The notes: generated from the letters alone by a model not told the origin. A stretch of DNA of 64,000 nucleotides from DASVVT01 sp036386415 (GCA_036386415.1 DASVVT010000053.1:1-64000); one strand, 5' to 3'; numbered from the stretch's first letter, positions 40,752-48,623 are shown. Numbers and translations are program-made.

Positions 40752-42323
40752 TTACAATTTACTACCGCTCTGGAGCTCCTTAGCTTCCAAATCTTCGTTA
40801 GCCGGGCCTTGTATGACCTTCCCGTCATAATTGAAGCGTGAGCCGTGGCACGGGCAGTCCCAGCTTCTTTCCGCGCCGTTCCAGTGGACGATGCAGCCCA
40901 TGTGCGTGCAGACCGCCGAGCAGCAGAAGACACGGCCCTCAGCATCTTTGTAGACGGCGACCCTTTCTCCTTTCAACTCGACCACCTCGCCTCTGCCTCT
41001 GGGGAGTTCTTCTATATCGTCCAACTCCGGCGTACCAATACGGTCGGCCATGAACTCTTTGGCGACGTTTATGTTCTCGCTGATAAAATCCCTCGCGGAC
41101 GTGACAGGCTTGAAGCGGGAGGGATCGAAGACCTCTGCCCAAGGATTCTCGCGCCCCAAAATCATGTCCGTAAGCAGCATGGCCGCCACGTGGCTGTTGG
41201 TCATTCCCCAGCCGCCGAAGCCCGTCGCCACGTAAAGATTTTTCGTCCCCGAAGAGAGCTTACCGATGTAGGGCACGCGGTCTACCGTGTTGTTGTCCTG
41301 TGTAGACCAGCGGTACTCGATAGAGTGTATGTCGAAGCGCCCGCGCGCATACTGTTCGAGTCTCCTGTAGCGTTCTTCGGTCGAGCCGCCCTGTCCCGTC
41401 TTATGCTTCTCGCCCCCGACCATCCAGATCGTGCCACCATCTTCCGCCGGGTTAGAACGGAACGAGTGCATGTCTTCATCGCTGGCGCTGAGGTACATGC
41501 CTTCCGGCACAGGCCCGTTGAGACGGCAGCCGAGCACGTAAGAGCGTCCGGGATGCATCGCGGCGAAGTAGATGTTGGGATCGAAATAGGGGAAATGCGT
41601 GGCGAGCACAACGCTCTTAGCCTTGATTATTCCCCTGCTGGTTTCGACGCGGCACGGGTCTTCGTCCTTGATGTCGAAGGCGCGCGTCTGCTCGAAAACG
41701 AAGCTTCCGTCGCCGGGTATCTTTTCAACCAGAGCCAGAAGATATTTGCGCGGGTGGAACTGCGCCTGCCCCGTAAACTTCACGGCCCCCCTGACGGGAA
41801 ATGGCAGCGGCGTGCTTTCGACGAAAGCGGCAGGCAGGCCGAGTCTGGTTGCAGCCTCTACCTCGGCTTTAACCCGGTCGAGTTCTTCTTCCAGTTCCGT
41901 GTAGGTGTAAGCGTCCGTGCGGCGGAAATCACAGTCAATACTGTACTCCTGGACAAGACTCGCGATTCTATCAATCGCAGCCTGTTGGGCCAACGCATAA
42001 AGGCGCGCTTTGTCTTCGCCGAACTGCTTGGTGAGGTGGTCGTAGATGAGTGCGTGAAGCGAAGTGATTTTAGCGGTGGTATTGCCCGTGACGCTCTTGA
42101 CCACGCGGTCTGCTTCAATGACCGCCACCGTCATTCCACTCTGCTTCAACTGAAATGCCGTTGCTATTCCGGCGATGCCTCCGCCCAGGACGGCCACGTC
42201 CACAGAGATGTCGCCCGCCATGCGCGGAAAGCTCGTCTCAGGAGTGGTTGCTATCCAGAGCGAGACGGGCTCTCCCGGTAGATCATCATTGGTCGCTAGG
42301 TCGTTAGTTTCATTGGTGTCCAT
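40752..42323 (-). CDS. FAD-dependent oxidoreductase with C-terminal Rieske domain
   Basis: A 523 aa protein. Residues ~35-400 are a DadA/glycine-oxidase-type FAD enzyme: DVAVLGGGIAGIATAFQLKQ dinucleotide motif near residue 42, ARLYALAQQAAIDRI, and VPYIGKLSSGTKNLYVATGF near the C-terminal flavin site. Residues ~435-523 are a Rieske [2Fe-2S] domain with CTHMGC and CPCHGS, i.e. Cys-x-His and Cys-x2-His ligands. It probably oxidises an amino or hydroxy compound, or works as a periplasm-facing electron-transfer enzyme. It starts 41 bp after the rhodanese stop, forming one minus-strand operon. Substrate unknown. Confidence 0.88.
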   Translation of the reverse strand: MDTNETNDLATNDDLPGEPVSLWIATTPETSFPRMAGDISVDVAVLGGGIAGIATAFQLKQSGMTVAVIEADRVVKSVTGNTTAKITSLHALIYDHLTKQFGEDKARLYALAQQAAIDRIASLVQEYSIDCDFRRTDAYTYTELEEELDRVKAEVEAATRLGLPAAFVESTPLPFPVRGAVKFTGQAQFHPRKYLLALVEKIPGDGSFVFEQTRAFDIKDEDPCRVETSRGIIKAKSVVLATHFPYFDPNIYFAAMHPGRSYVLGCRLNGPVPEGMYLSASDEDMHSFRSNPAEDGGTIWMVGGEKHKTGQGGSTEERYRRLEQYARGRFDIHSIEYRWSTQDNNTVDRVPYIGKLSSGTKNLYVATGFGGWGMTNSHVAAMLLTDMILGRENPWAEVFDPSRFKPVTSARDFISENINVAKEFMADRIGTPELDDIEELPRGRGEVVELKGERVAVYKDAEGRVFCCSAVCTHMGCIVHWNGAERSWDCPCHGSRFNYDGKVIQGPANEDLEAKELQSGSKL

Positions 42324-42363
42324 GAAATCCCCTCCCGGTTCGTTAGTGCCTGCTTACGGTTCC

Positions 42364-42741
42364 CTACTTCGGTTCGACCGCGTAGCCCGCCTGCCGCCAC
42401 GCGTCGAAACCGCCGTACAGCGGATGAACGTTCTTCCAGCCCTTCTCCATCAATGAGAGCGCCACACTGGCGCTTGAGCCTTCGTGCGGTCAAGTGCAGT
42501 AGGTGATGACGGTGCGATCTCTCGGTATCTCGTCTATGTGCTCTTCCAGTTCATCCGCCGGAACGCGGAGCGCGCCCGGCAGCTTGGAGTCCGACTCGCC
42601 CCAGGCCGTAGGGTTGCGAGTGTCCACAAAGAAGAGCGGCTCGCCCCTGTCCATCCTCTCTTTCACTTCGTCAACGGTGACCCTGGTTGCTTCCATCTCT
42701 TTGACTACCTCCTTCACGTCTCGATGTTGTTCAACTCCCAA
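42364..42741 (-). CDS. Rhodanese with in-frame TGA at the catalytic Cys (selenoprotein)
   Basis: A 125 aa single-domain rhodanese if TGA at 42490-42492 is read through (U84). Upstream: VTVDEVKERMDRGEPLFFVD, TRNPTAWGESDSKLPGALRV and VITYCT. Downstream in the same frame: PHEGSSASVALSLMEKGW, NVHPLYGGFDAWRQAGY, then TAG. Homologues read YCTCP with the second Cys at the position of the sulfur-carrying nucleophile, followed by xxxSA; the TGA occupies that position. A perfect AGCGCC/GGCGCT hairpin follows at 42458-42474. It is the first gene of an operon with the Rieske/FAD enzyme. Confidence 0.87.
42458..42474 (-). promoter_or_regulatory. Putative bacterial SECIS hairpin (rhodanese)
   Basis: On the minus strand AGCGCC-AGTGT-GGCGCT forms a six-pair stem with a GT-containing five-base loop. 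The loop starts 21 nt after the TGA. Confidence 0.6.
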
Positions 42742-42936
42742 AAACTATATTAACGCCCCAGTCGATGATGCCCTCTACGAGCACGTCTGCGGCCATCTGT
42801 GCCATTCTCTTTTCTCCGCTCAAGAGTTATATGAGATGTTATCTATCATAACAGGCGTCTGGAAGCTATCTCCTCGACGCACCCTCGCCAGCCGGTTGGC
42901 CCGAGGGCGAGTGCGGGGAGTTAAGGTTCGCGCCGT

Positions 42937-43014
42937 CGCCAACTCCTACGGCGTGGCGGTCTACCAGTTTGCAGCCGAGCCAACCCGTCGCGCCGGTCAA
43001 TTCCAGCATTAAGT
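42937..43014 (+). repeat. Degenerate attC (satellite cluster, site S1)
   Basis: The right end CGTCGCGCCGGTCAATTCCAG followed by CATTAAGT (43007-43014) matches the array's CGTCGCGCCCGGTTAATTCGGGCGTTAGGC layout with several changes. The left half is weak (GCCAACTCC at 42938). The G of the crossover triplet is A. Confidence 0.6.
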
Positions 43015-43051
43015 GCTCACCTGTTTCGTGAGAAGTGGATTACACTGAATT

Positions 43052-43441
43052 ATGCGAGTCGTAAACCACGCCAACTTATCCCCTGAACAAATCGCTCGGA
43101 TTGAGGGGGAGCTTTCGAATCAGCAGAACCTTAACGACGTGATGAAATGGGCACTGTCGCATCCAGAAGGTGTATTTATTCCTTCAGTTGTTGCCAAGGT
43201 CATCGTGCAGGATGAATTTACTCATGATGTCATTGTCCCATACCGTGATGATTTGGTGCTGGTTTATGACACGACCTGACTGGGCGGTGTGACGGCAGTT
43301 GCCGTATGGGATCGTATGCCGAGTGCTGATGAAATTCTTAAGGTACGTCTGAATGCTGGATGGAGCCCGACGCCATCCATGTTGCAGGAGGGAGATGAAA
43401 TTCTTGGTCATGCGGCCTGTGCTGTTACTCGCAAATCATAC
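43052..43441 (+). CDS. Cassette gene with in-frame TGA, candidate selenoprotein
   Basis: A 129 aa protein if TGA 43277-43279 is read as selenocysteine (residue 76). Before it: VFIPSVVAKVIVQDEFTHDV and DDLVLVYDTT. After it, in frame: LGGVTAVAVWDRMPSADEIL, then RLNAGWSPTPSM and a TAG stop. The two halves look like one small alpha/beta domain, and the post-TGA segment has coding character (charged, evenly spread, with aromatic anchor residues). An ACGGC-AGTT-GCCGT hairpin starts 12 nt after the TGA. The gene lies between attC remnants S1 and S2, so it is itself a gene cassette. The family was not named with certainty. Confidence 0.68.
43292..43305 (+). promoter_or_regulatory. Putative bacterial SECIS hairpin (cassette gene)
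   Basis: ACGGC (43292-43296), loop AGTT, GCCGT (43301-43305): a perfect five-pair stem whose loop begins 17 nt after the TGA. Confidence 0.5.
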
Positions 43442-43464
43442 TAGCGGGGTTCAAATCGTGCCGC

Positions 43465-43564
43465 ACCTAAACAGTCATTCAACCGGAGCGGAATGAGCTT
43501 GCATGTCATCGAGAACCTGGATGCTGCTCGGCAGTTCTTCCCCCGGTTAATTCGGGCATTACGC
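43465..43564 (+). repeat. attC (satellite cluster, site S2)
   Basis: ACCTAAACAGTCATTCAACC at the left (R'' at 43465-43471) and CCCCGGTTAATTCGGGCATT at the right, ending ATTACGC at 43558-43564. The crossover G is replaced by A, as in site S1. Confidence 0.85.
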
Positions 43565-43598
43565 GGCTACAGGCTTATACCATTATCAGGAAGGCAAT

Positions 43599-44489
43599 AT
43601 GAAGCTAGTCAAGGTTGCTTTGTTGCAAATGACGGGTTGCGGTGATAACAAGGGCGCGAACCTTGCTAAAGGAGACGACTTCTGTCGCCGCGCTCGTGCC
43701 ATGGAAGCTGACATCGCCCTCTTTCCCGAAATGTGGAGCGTGGGCATGACGTTCTTCAACCCGAAGCAAGAGGGGGCACGCGAACGGTGGCAAGCAAGAG
43801 CTATTAGCCGTGACGATTCATTTATCACTCACTTCCGAGAACTTGCCAGAGAGCTAAAGATGGCTATTGCGTTGACCTACCTTGAGGAGTGGGATGGCAG
43901 ACCGCGTAATTCCGTGTCACTGATTGACCGTCATGGTGAAATCGTGCTGACCTACGCGAAAGTTCACACCTGCGAGTTTGATGTGGAGTGCGCGCTCACA
44001 CCCGGCGATAACTTCCCGGTTTGTGTGCTAAATACTGAACAGGGCGACGTGCGAGTAGGATTTATGATCTGCTTTGATAGGGAGTTTCCCGAAGCGGCGC
44101 GTATTTTAATGCTCAAAGGTGCAGAACTCATTCTCACTCCGAACGCTTGTACCTTAGATGAGCACCGTATCAGCCAATTCAAAACACGTGCTTTTGAGAA
44201 CATGGTCGGCGTCGCGATGACTAATTATGCCGCTCCGCAAAACAATGGGCACTCCGTAGCCTTTGATGCGGTGGCTTATCCTGTGCAAGACGGTGAGGCT
44301 AGGAATACTCTTATCATCGAAGCCGGACCGGGCGAAGGCGTTTATCTGGCAACGTTCGATATAGACAACATTCGCGCCTACCGTGAGCGAGAGTCTTGGG
44401 GCAACGCTTATCGCAGACCGCGAGTCTACAGGACGCTCATTGTTGAGGAAGTAGAGCCGCCCTTTGTCCGTCGAGATGCCACAAGGTGA
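43599..44489 (+). CDS. Carbon-nitrogen hydrolase (nitrilase superfamily)
   Basis: A 296 aa CN-hydrolase with a complete Glu-Lys-Cys triad: Glu in ADIALFPEMWSVG (about residue 46), Lys in VLTYAKVHTCEF (about 129) and Cys in VGFMICFDREFPEAAR (about 162). Such enzymes hydrolyse amides, nitriles or carbamoyl compounds in the cytoplasm (omega-amidase, N-carbamoylputrescine amidase and others); the substrate cannot be set from sequence alone. AGGAAGGC lies upstream of the ATG. It sits between attC S2 and S3, so it is a cassette gene, and a large one. Confidence 0.88.
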   Translation: MKLVKVALLQMTGCGDNKGANLAKGDDFCRRARAMEADIALFPEMWSVGMTFFNPKQEGARERWQARAISRDDSFITHFRELARELKMAIALTYLEEWDGRPRNSVSLIDRHGEIVLTYAKVHTCEFDVECALTPGDNFPVCVLNTEQGDVRVGFMICFDREFPEAARILMLKGAELILTPNACTLDEHRISQFKTRAFENMVGVAMTNYAAPQNNGHSVAFDAVAYPVQDGEARNTLIIEAGPGEGVYLATFDIDNIRAYRERESWGNAYRRPRVYRTLIVEEVEPPFVRRDATR

Positions 44490-44551
44490 CGCTATATACG
44501 ACCTGGTTTAAGTGTCATTTGGCTAAGGACGGCTGATGGTTTGCAAACGCC

Positions 44552-44655
44552 GCATAACAACTCACTCAACCCGCCCGCCCTGAGCTTGCCTTTCATGATT
44601 GTTTGCCGGTTTCATTCAGGTTGTCGCTGGCGTCGGGTTAATCCGGGGGTTATAA
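44552..44655 (+). repeat. attC (satellite cluster, site S3)
   Basis: R'' GCATAAC at 44552-44558 (GCCGCATAA against cassette start TTACGCGGC) and R' GTTATAA at 44649-44655. AACAACTCACTCAACCCGCC and CGGGTTAATCCGGGGG are recognisable arms. Confidence 0.82.
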
Positions 44656-44798
44656 CACGCGATAAAGGCAAGGTGGAAAGGAAAGGTGCAGGCAGTAGCC
44701 TTACCTTACCTTTTGCCTTTTGCCTGTGGTCACGTTAGGATGATGCCACAGAGCGGATGACAGAATTCATTACAGAAGATAAGCGAGGTAAGAGAGCG

Positions 44799-45104
44799 AT
44801 GAAATTCCCGGGCGGGATGAACATACAGCAGATGATGAAGCAGGCGCAGCAGATGCAGGAGAAGATGCAGCGCGAGATGGACGAGCTGCGCGTCGATGCT
44901 TCGTCGGGCGGTGGCGTGGTCACCGTACAGATGCGCGGCAATCACGAGATCGAACAGCTTAAGATCGACCCTGAAGCAGTCCGTGAGGGCGACGTGGAGA
45001 TGCTGCAAGACATGATCCTCGCGGCCATCAACGAAGCCAACCGCAAGGTTGACGAGGCGATGAAGAGCAAGCTCGGCGGCATGCTCCCGCCAGGACTGCT
45101 TTAA
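44799..45104 (+). CDS. ybaB: Nucleoid-associated protein YbaB/EbfC
   Basis: A 101 aa YbaB/EbfC protein: Met/Gln-rich N-terminal helix (MNIQQMMKQAQQMQEKMQRE), GGGVVTVQMRGNHEIEQLKI, and a C-terminal MKSKLGGMLPPGLL. It binds DNA as a dimer and lies beside recR in most bacteria. ATG 44799 is chosen over 44757 because GAGGTAAGAG precedes it and it gives the normal family length. dnaX, the usual upstream partner, is absent; the satellite integron cassettes lie there instead. recR follows 104 bp later. Confidence 0.92.
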   Translation: MKFPGGMNIQQMMKQAQQMQEKMQREMDELRVDASSGGGVVTVQMRGNHEIEQLKIDPEAVREGDVEMLQDMILAAINEANRKVDEAMKSKLGGMLPPGLL

Positions 45105-45108
45105 TTGC

Positions 45109-45207
45109 GGAATGCGGATTTCGGAATGCGGATTGAAAGACAGATCGTTCGCTATACTCCATCCGCTCGTTAATCCGCATTCCGCATTCCGAAATCCGCA
45201 ATCGAAT
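45109..45207. repeat. Inverted repeat of reiterated words between ybaB and recR
   Basis: GGAATGCGGATT occurs twice on the left, and its complement AATCCGCATTCC twice on the right (to ~45200), giving a long hairpin. It belongs to the genome-wide family of word-repeat inverted repeats seen in this window. Confidence 0.7.
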
Positions 45208-45208
45208 T

Positions 45209-45823
45209 ATGCTTGACTACGCCGAGCCAGTCACCAAGCTGATTGACGAGTTCAAACGCCTGCCGGGCATCGGACAGAAGTCCGCGCAGCGCCTGGCCTT
45301 TCACATCCTGCGTGTGCCCGAAGCCGATGTCGAACGCTTCGTCGAGGCGCTTCAGGAGGTCAAGCGGCGCATCATCTTCTGCACGATCTGCAACAACCTG
45401 ACGGACGTAGACCCCTGCCGCTACTGTGCTTCAACCTCGCGCGACCGTTCGATGATCTGTATCGTCGAGGAGCCTTACAACCTGGTCGCCGTGGAGAAGA
45501 CGCGCAGCTATCGCGGCCTCTATCACGTCCTGCACGGCAGCCTCTCGCCGATTCGCGGGATCGGCCCGGAAGAGCTGCACCTGTCGAATCTGTTGCCGCG
45601 CTTGAGACCGGAGAATAATGACGGGGTCGAGGTACGCGAAGTGATCGTCGCCACCAACCCCAACACGGAAGGCGAAGCCACTGCCAATTACATCAGCCGC
45701 CTCTTGAAACCGCTCGGCGTGCGCGTCACACGCATTGCCATGGGCATGCCCGTCGGCAGCGACCTCGAATACGTCGATGAAGTGACGATGGACAAGGCGC
45801 TCGCCAATCGACACGAAATCTGA
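45209..45823 (+). CDS. recR: Recombination protein RecR
   Basis: A 204 aa RecR: N-terminal HhH (KLIDEFKRLPGIGQKSAQRL), a C4 zinc finger (CTICNNLTDVDPCRYC, about residues 57-72), a Toprim domain (DRSMICIVEEPYNLVAVEKT, later EVIVATNPNTEGEATANYIS) and a C-terminal Walker-like tail. It works with RecO and RecF to load RecA at gaps. ATG 45209 gives the full family length. It converges with the pyrE-like gene across an inverted repeat that could terminate both. Confidence 0.95.
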   Translation: MLDYAEPVTKLIDEFKRLPGIGQKSAQRLAFHILRVPEADVERFVEALQEVKRRIIFCTICNNLTDVDPCRYCASTSRDRSMICIVEEPYNLVAVEKTRSYRGLYHVLHGSLSPIRGIGPEELHLSNLLPRLRPENNDGVEVREVIVATNPNTEGEATANYISRLLKPLGVRVTRIAMGMPVGSDLEYVDEVTMDKALANRHEI

Positions 45824-45828
45824 AAAGC

Positions 45829-45918
45829 CGAAATACAGGAGACAGAATACAGAAGTCAGGAGGAAAGGCTTTCACAGGTTTTTCTCCTGACTTCTGTATT
45901 CTGAATTCTGTCTCCTGC
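45829..45918. repeat. Inverted repeat between convergent recR and pyrE-like genes
   Basis: AGGAGACAGAATACAGAAGTCAGGAG-type left arm and CTCCTGACTTCTGTATTCTG-type right arm flank a ~20 bp loop. Likely a bidirectional terminator as well as a word-repeat element. Confidence 0.7.
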
Positions 45919-45920
45919 TT

Positions 45921-46529
45921 TTAGAATCTGACGTGTTCGACGGGCGCCTCCAATTGACACTCCGCGCAGGTATTGCCGTCGTCGTACATCTTGGACTCGA
46001 ACTCGATCAAAGACTTGATCGGCACGTCGCCGATCTTTTCGGGCGCGGAGGTGAAGCGCACGATAGCGCCGCAACCGATGATTTCCGCGCCGAGCCCCTG
46101 GACGAGATCAACCGTCTCTTGAATCGCAGCGCCGCTGCGGATGATGTCGTCCACGATGATGCAAGGGTGTATTTCGCCCTGGTTGACGTACTGGCGAAAC
46201 ATACGCTTGCCCTCTTCGCGCTCGGCCCAGTAAATCTGTTCGGCGTTTAAGGCCTCGCGCACGCCAAAGGCTACGGGGATGCCGCCCGAGCTTGGACTGA
46301 TGATCGCAATCTTCGGGAGCTGGCTGGAAATATCTCTTTCGAGCCGGAATTTGCGCGAGAGCGCGACGGCCAGCACACGCGCCGTGTCGTAATAGCGAAA
46401 GGCGAGCGGCATCTGAAAATACTGCGGCGCGTGTTTGCCCGACGGATAAACGAAATGACCCTCACGGTAAGCCCCCGTGCGCTTCAGGATTTGCATCACA
46501 GCTTCGGGCGATGGAATCAGTTGTGCCAT
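45921..46529 (-). CDS. pyrE: Orotate phosphoribosyltransferase-like protein
   Basis: A 202 aa type I phosphoribosyltransferase with the PRPP-binding motif CIIVDDIIRSGAAIQET (about residues 128-144) and the hood/loop region YWAEREEGKRMFRQYV. The N-terminal FVYPSGKHAPQYFQMPLAF resembles PyrE substrate-binding sequences. A Cys-x-x-Cys (TCAEC) lies near the C-terminus. It would convert orotate and PRPP to OMP in pyrimidine synthesis. A relaxed phosphoribosyltransferase of other specificity is possible. No other pyr gene lies nearby. Confidence 0.78.
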   Translation of the reverse strand: MAQLIPSPEAVMQILKRTGAYREGHFVYPSGKHAPQYFQMPLAFRYYDTARVLAVALSRKFRLERDISSQLPKIAIISPSSGGIPVAFGVREALNAEQIYWAEREEGKRMFRQYVNQGEIHPCIIVDDIIRSGAAIQETVDLVQGLGAEIIGCGAIVRFTSAPEKIGDVPIKSLIEFESKMYDDGNTCAECQLEAPVEHVRF

Positions 46530-46552
46530 TCTCTATTCTCCGTTGTGAAATA

Positions 46553-46690
46553 ACTATGAGTAGACAGTAGACAGCAGTCAGTAGCCAGTAGAAAAGCGGT
46601 TGATGCTAGCGAATGATCCATAGTATCAGCGACAGCGGTGGCTGCGCGGAGCACCTACTGACTACTGTCTACTGTCTACTGTCTACTGTT
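46553..46690. repeat. Inverted repeat upstream of the pyrE-like gene
   Basis: GTAGACAGTAGACAGCAGTC on the left, and CTACTGACTACTGTCTACTG-type words on the right. The arms are long and several words are reiterated. Confidence 0.7.
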
Positions 46691-46700
46691 CCAGCATACA

Positions 46701-47174
46701 TCAATCAGACATCTTTGCTCCATTGCTGAGCGCGCGTTCGATCAGATGATGCTGGTCTTGATCCAGGTCGCGCGGCAGCGCGTCGAGCGCAAACCACGAA
46801 GCGCTTTTGATCTCCCGGCTTCTGGGATCAGCGTGGCCCTGCGCGCGGCAGCGGAAGATGATCTCCAGGTGGCTAGACCTTTTAAGCAGGCGCACGAAGG
46901 CGACCTCGACGCTGTCAAGCTCCAGTCCCACTTCTTCGCGCAATTCGCGCCGCAGGGCATCGTCCGGCTGCTCTCCCCTTTCAACGAAGCCGCCCGGAAC
47001 GCCCCAGCCGTTGCCCGCACGATAGACATGTTCGAGCAGCAGCACGCGTCCCTCCTCGTCCAGAACGACCCCTCCGGCAGAGACCGTAAAGCGAGGCTCG
47101 ACCAGACGCACGCTCCACCGGCGCATCTTTTTCGGCGCGATGCGCCACAAAGCAGCGAGAACTCTTCTCAACAT
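46701..47174 (-). CDS. NUDIX hydrolase
   Basis: A 157 aa NUDIX protein with a full Nudix box: GGFVERGEQPDDALRRELRE followed by EVGL (about residues 60-83; pattern GX5EX7REUXEEXGU). A beta-strand VSAGGVVLDEEGRVLLLEHV comes before it. It hydrolyses a nucleoside-diphosphate-linked substrate; ADP-ribose, NDP-sugars or 8-oxo-dGTP are all possible. It has its own leader, with word-repeat inverted repeats on both sides. Confidence 0.9.
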   Translation of the reverse strand: MLRRVLAALWRIAPKKMRRWSVRLVEPRFTVSAGGVVLDEEGRVLLLEHVYRAGNGWGVPGGFVERGEQPDDALRRELREEVGLELDSVEVAFVRLLKRSSHLEIIFRCRAQGHADPRSREIKSASWFALDALPRDLDQDQHHLIERALSNGAKMSD

Positions 47175-47186
47175 TCGCCGGTCAAT

Positions 47187-47372
47187 ATAAAGGCAAAAGG
47201 CGAAAGAAGAAAGCTGTCGGTGGTCAGTTGTCCGTGGTCAGTGGTCAGTTGTTCGCTTTGGTCGATCTGAAAGCTTAATCTTCAGGCGGCCAGCTTGTGC
47301 AGCCCGAAACAACTGACCACTGACCACGGACAACTGACAGCTTTTTGCCTTTTACCTTTTTCCTTTTGCCTT
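47187..47372. repeat. Inverted repeat between NUDIX and 47427 genes
   Basis: GTGGTCAGTTGTCCGTGGTC, reiterated, pairs with its complement around 47310-47340; AAAGGCAAAAGG pairs with CCTTTTGCCTTT at the outer edge. The total span is ~185 bp. Confidence 0.7.
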
Positions 47373-47426
47373 TATTATTGATCCGAAGCTTCAAGATTAT
47401 CGACGAAGGGGAACAAAGCGAGAGAC

Positions 47427-48236
47427 ATGTCAGCCGACGCAACCGAGACGACCGCCAATTCAACCGCCGCACCGGTGGCGAAAGAAGCGCCGACCGCGCA
47501 GCAACAATCGCAGCCAGGTGTGCCCAAAAAGATCGTCAATGCCCAGACCGTCTGCAACGAGAAGAATGAGAAGGGCAAGCTCTGCAACGGCCACTTGAAG
47601 CAGTTGCGCACGGGCGGCGAGGAGGCAGAAAAGCATCTGCGCGGCGACGACGTGCTCTTCAAATGTCAGACCTGCGGCACGCTCTACATGGGGCCGCCGC
47701 TCGGCCACGTGCGCGATCCTCAGAAACAGTCTCGGTTCGTCGAGAAAGAACTCACCGCGCTCCTGCAAGCAGCGGGCGGAACGCTTCCCGTCATCAAGAA
47801 GAACGAACAGGGCGCATACGTGCTGGCAGAGGATCACAGCCACCATGCGCCCGCGCCCACAGCCGCCGCGCCCGCGAAGCAGCCCGCGCCCGCTGCCGCG
47901 ACTAAACCCGTTGCGCCTGCCGCAAGGCCAGCAGCACCTTCGCGCACTACGCCGACAGCCGCTTCGACTTCCGGCACTGATTCATCTGCACAGGCAGACT
48001 CACATCGCCCCGCCGCCGAAGCCCAGGCCGCCACCGGCATGGCTTCAGCCGCGCCGATGAGCCCGGCAGCAGCCACCGCCTCGCCCGCCGCCGGAGCCGA
48101 GACCGTGGCAGACCTCGCGCCCGACGCCTCGACCGAACTGACGCCCGGCGCACCCAGAGATGCACGCAAATCTGACGCGACAAGCGCGCCAACTACCGCA
48201 TCCATTTCGGCTGAGGAAGATAAAACGCAGGAATAG
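47427..48236 (+). CDS. Zinc-ribbon protein with long Ala/Pro-rich tail, 269 aa
   Basis: A soluble protein in two parts. Residues ~35-130 hold two candidate metal Cys pairs (QTVCNEKNEKGKLCNGH; FKCQTCGTLY) and a charged helix (RFVEKELTALLQAAGG). Residues ~135-269 are a low-complexity tail of Ala, Pro, Thr and Ser (for example APTAAAPAKQPAPAAATKPV). It resembles regulatory or chaperone-like proteins of acidobacteria with disordered tails. The ATG at 47427 follows an A/G-rich run with GCGAGAG. The product is not recognised. Confidence 0.7.
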   Translation: MSADATETTANSTAAPVAKEAPTAQQQSQPGVPKKIVNAQTVCNEKNEKGKLCNGHLKQLRTGGEEAEKHLRGDDVLFKCQTCGTLYMGPPLGHVRDPQKQSRFVEKELTALLQAAGGTLPVIKKNEQGAYVLAEDHSHHAPAPTAAAPAKQPAPAAATKPVAPAARPAAPSRTTPTAASTSGTDSSAQADSHRPAAEAQAATGMASAAPMSPAAATASPAAGAETVADLAPDASTELTPGAPRDARKSDATSAPTTASISAEEDKTQE

Positions 48237-48298
48237 AAGCAGATAAACACGCTCGCCCTTCAGCGGGGAAGCAATCTTTTCTCCAAAAAGCGCGCGGC

Positions 48299-48330
48299 TT
48301 CCTTTATCAAAGTCCGTACTGATAAAGGAA
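48299..48330. terminator. Perfect hairpin after the 47427 gene
   Basis: TTCCTTTATCA (48299-48309) and TGATAAAGGAA (48320-48330) form an 11 bp stem. A looser repeat of the same words recurs to 48394. Confidence 0.5.
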
Positions 48331-48417
48331 TCTCACGCGCTTCCTTTATCAGCAGGCGAGTTTCCTTTAAAAGCAACTGATACGATAAAGGAGTCACGCT
48401 TATCAGCTTAATAATCC

Positions 48418-48608
48418 GTCCCGCAGGGGACGATTGACAGTAGCCCGGTGCTTAAGCACTGGGTATACAGTGTGGAAAAGAAGAGAGAGTCCCGTCGGGG
48501 ACGACTGAATATTTCTTTCAGCCGTCCCCGACGGGACTCTACTATTGTTTCGCGTCCATAATTCCCAGCCATCAATGGCCGGGCTACTGTCAATCGTCCC
48601 TACAGGAC
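48418..48608. repeat. Nested palindrome, MITE-like element
   Basis: The outer arms GTCCCGCAGGGGACGATTGA (48418) and its near-complement ending TCCCTACAGGAC (48608) enclose an inner perfect palindrome, GAGAGTCCCGTCGGGGACG to CGTCCCCGACGGGACTCT (48486-48540). Total 191 bp, no ORF. The nested, near-perfect architecture suggests a small non-autonomous element rather than a simple terminator. Confidence 0.6.
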
Positions 48609-48623
48609 TTTCAAAACAGCTTC

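Noticed and set aside
40845..42281. Long plus-strand ORF (478 codons) opposite the Rieske/FAD gene
   Set aside because: The minus-strand frame has clear FAD and Rieske motifs; the plus frame is a GC-rich shadow without any family.
42503..43012. 169-codon plus-strand ORF over the rhodanese gene and the S1 site
   Set aside because: It runs antisense to the rhodanese and through the decayed attC; no protein features.
47834..48250. Minus-strand ORF (138 codons) opposite the Ala/Pro-rich tail
   Set aside because: Low-complexity shadow of the plus-strand gene.
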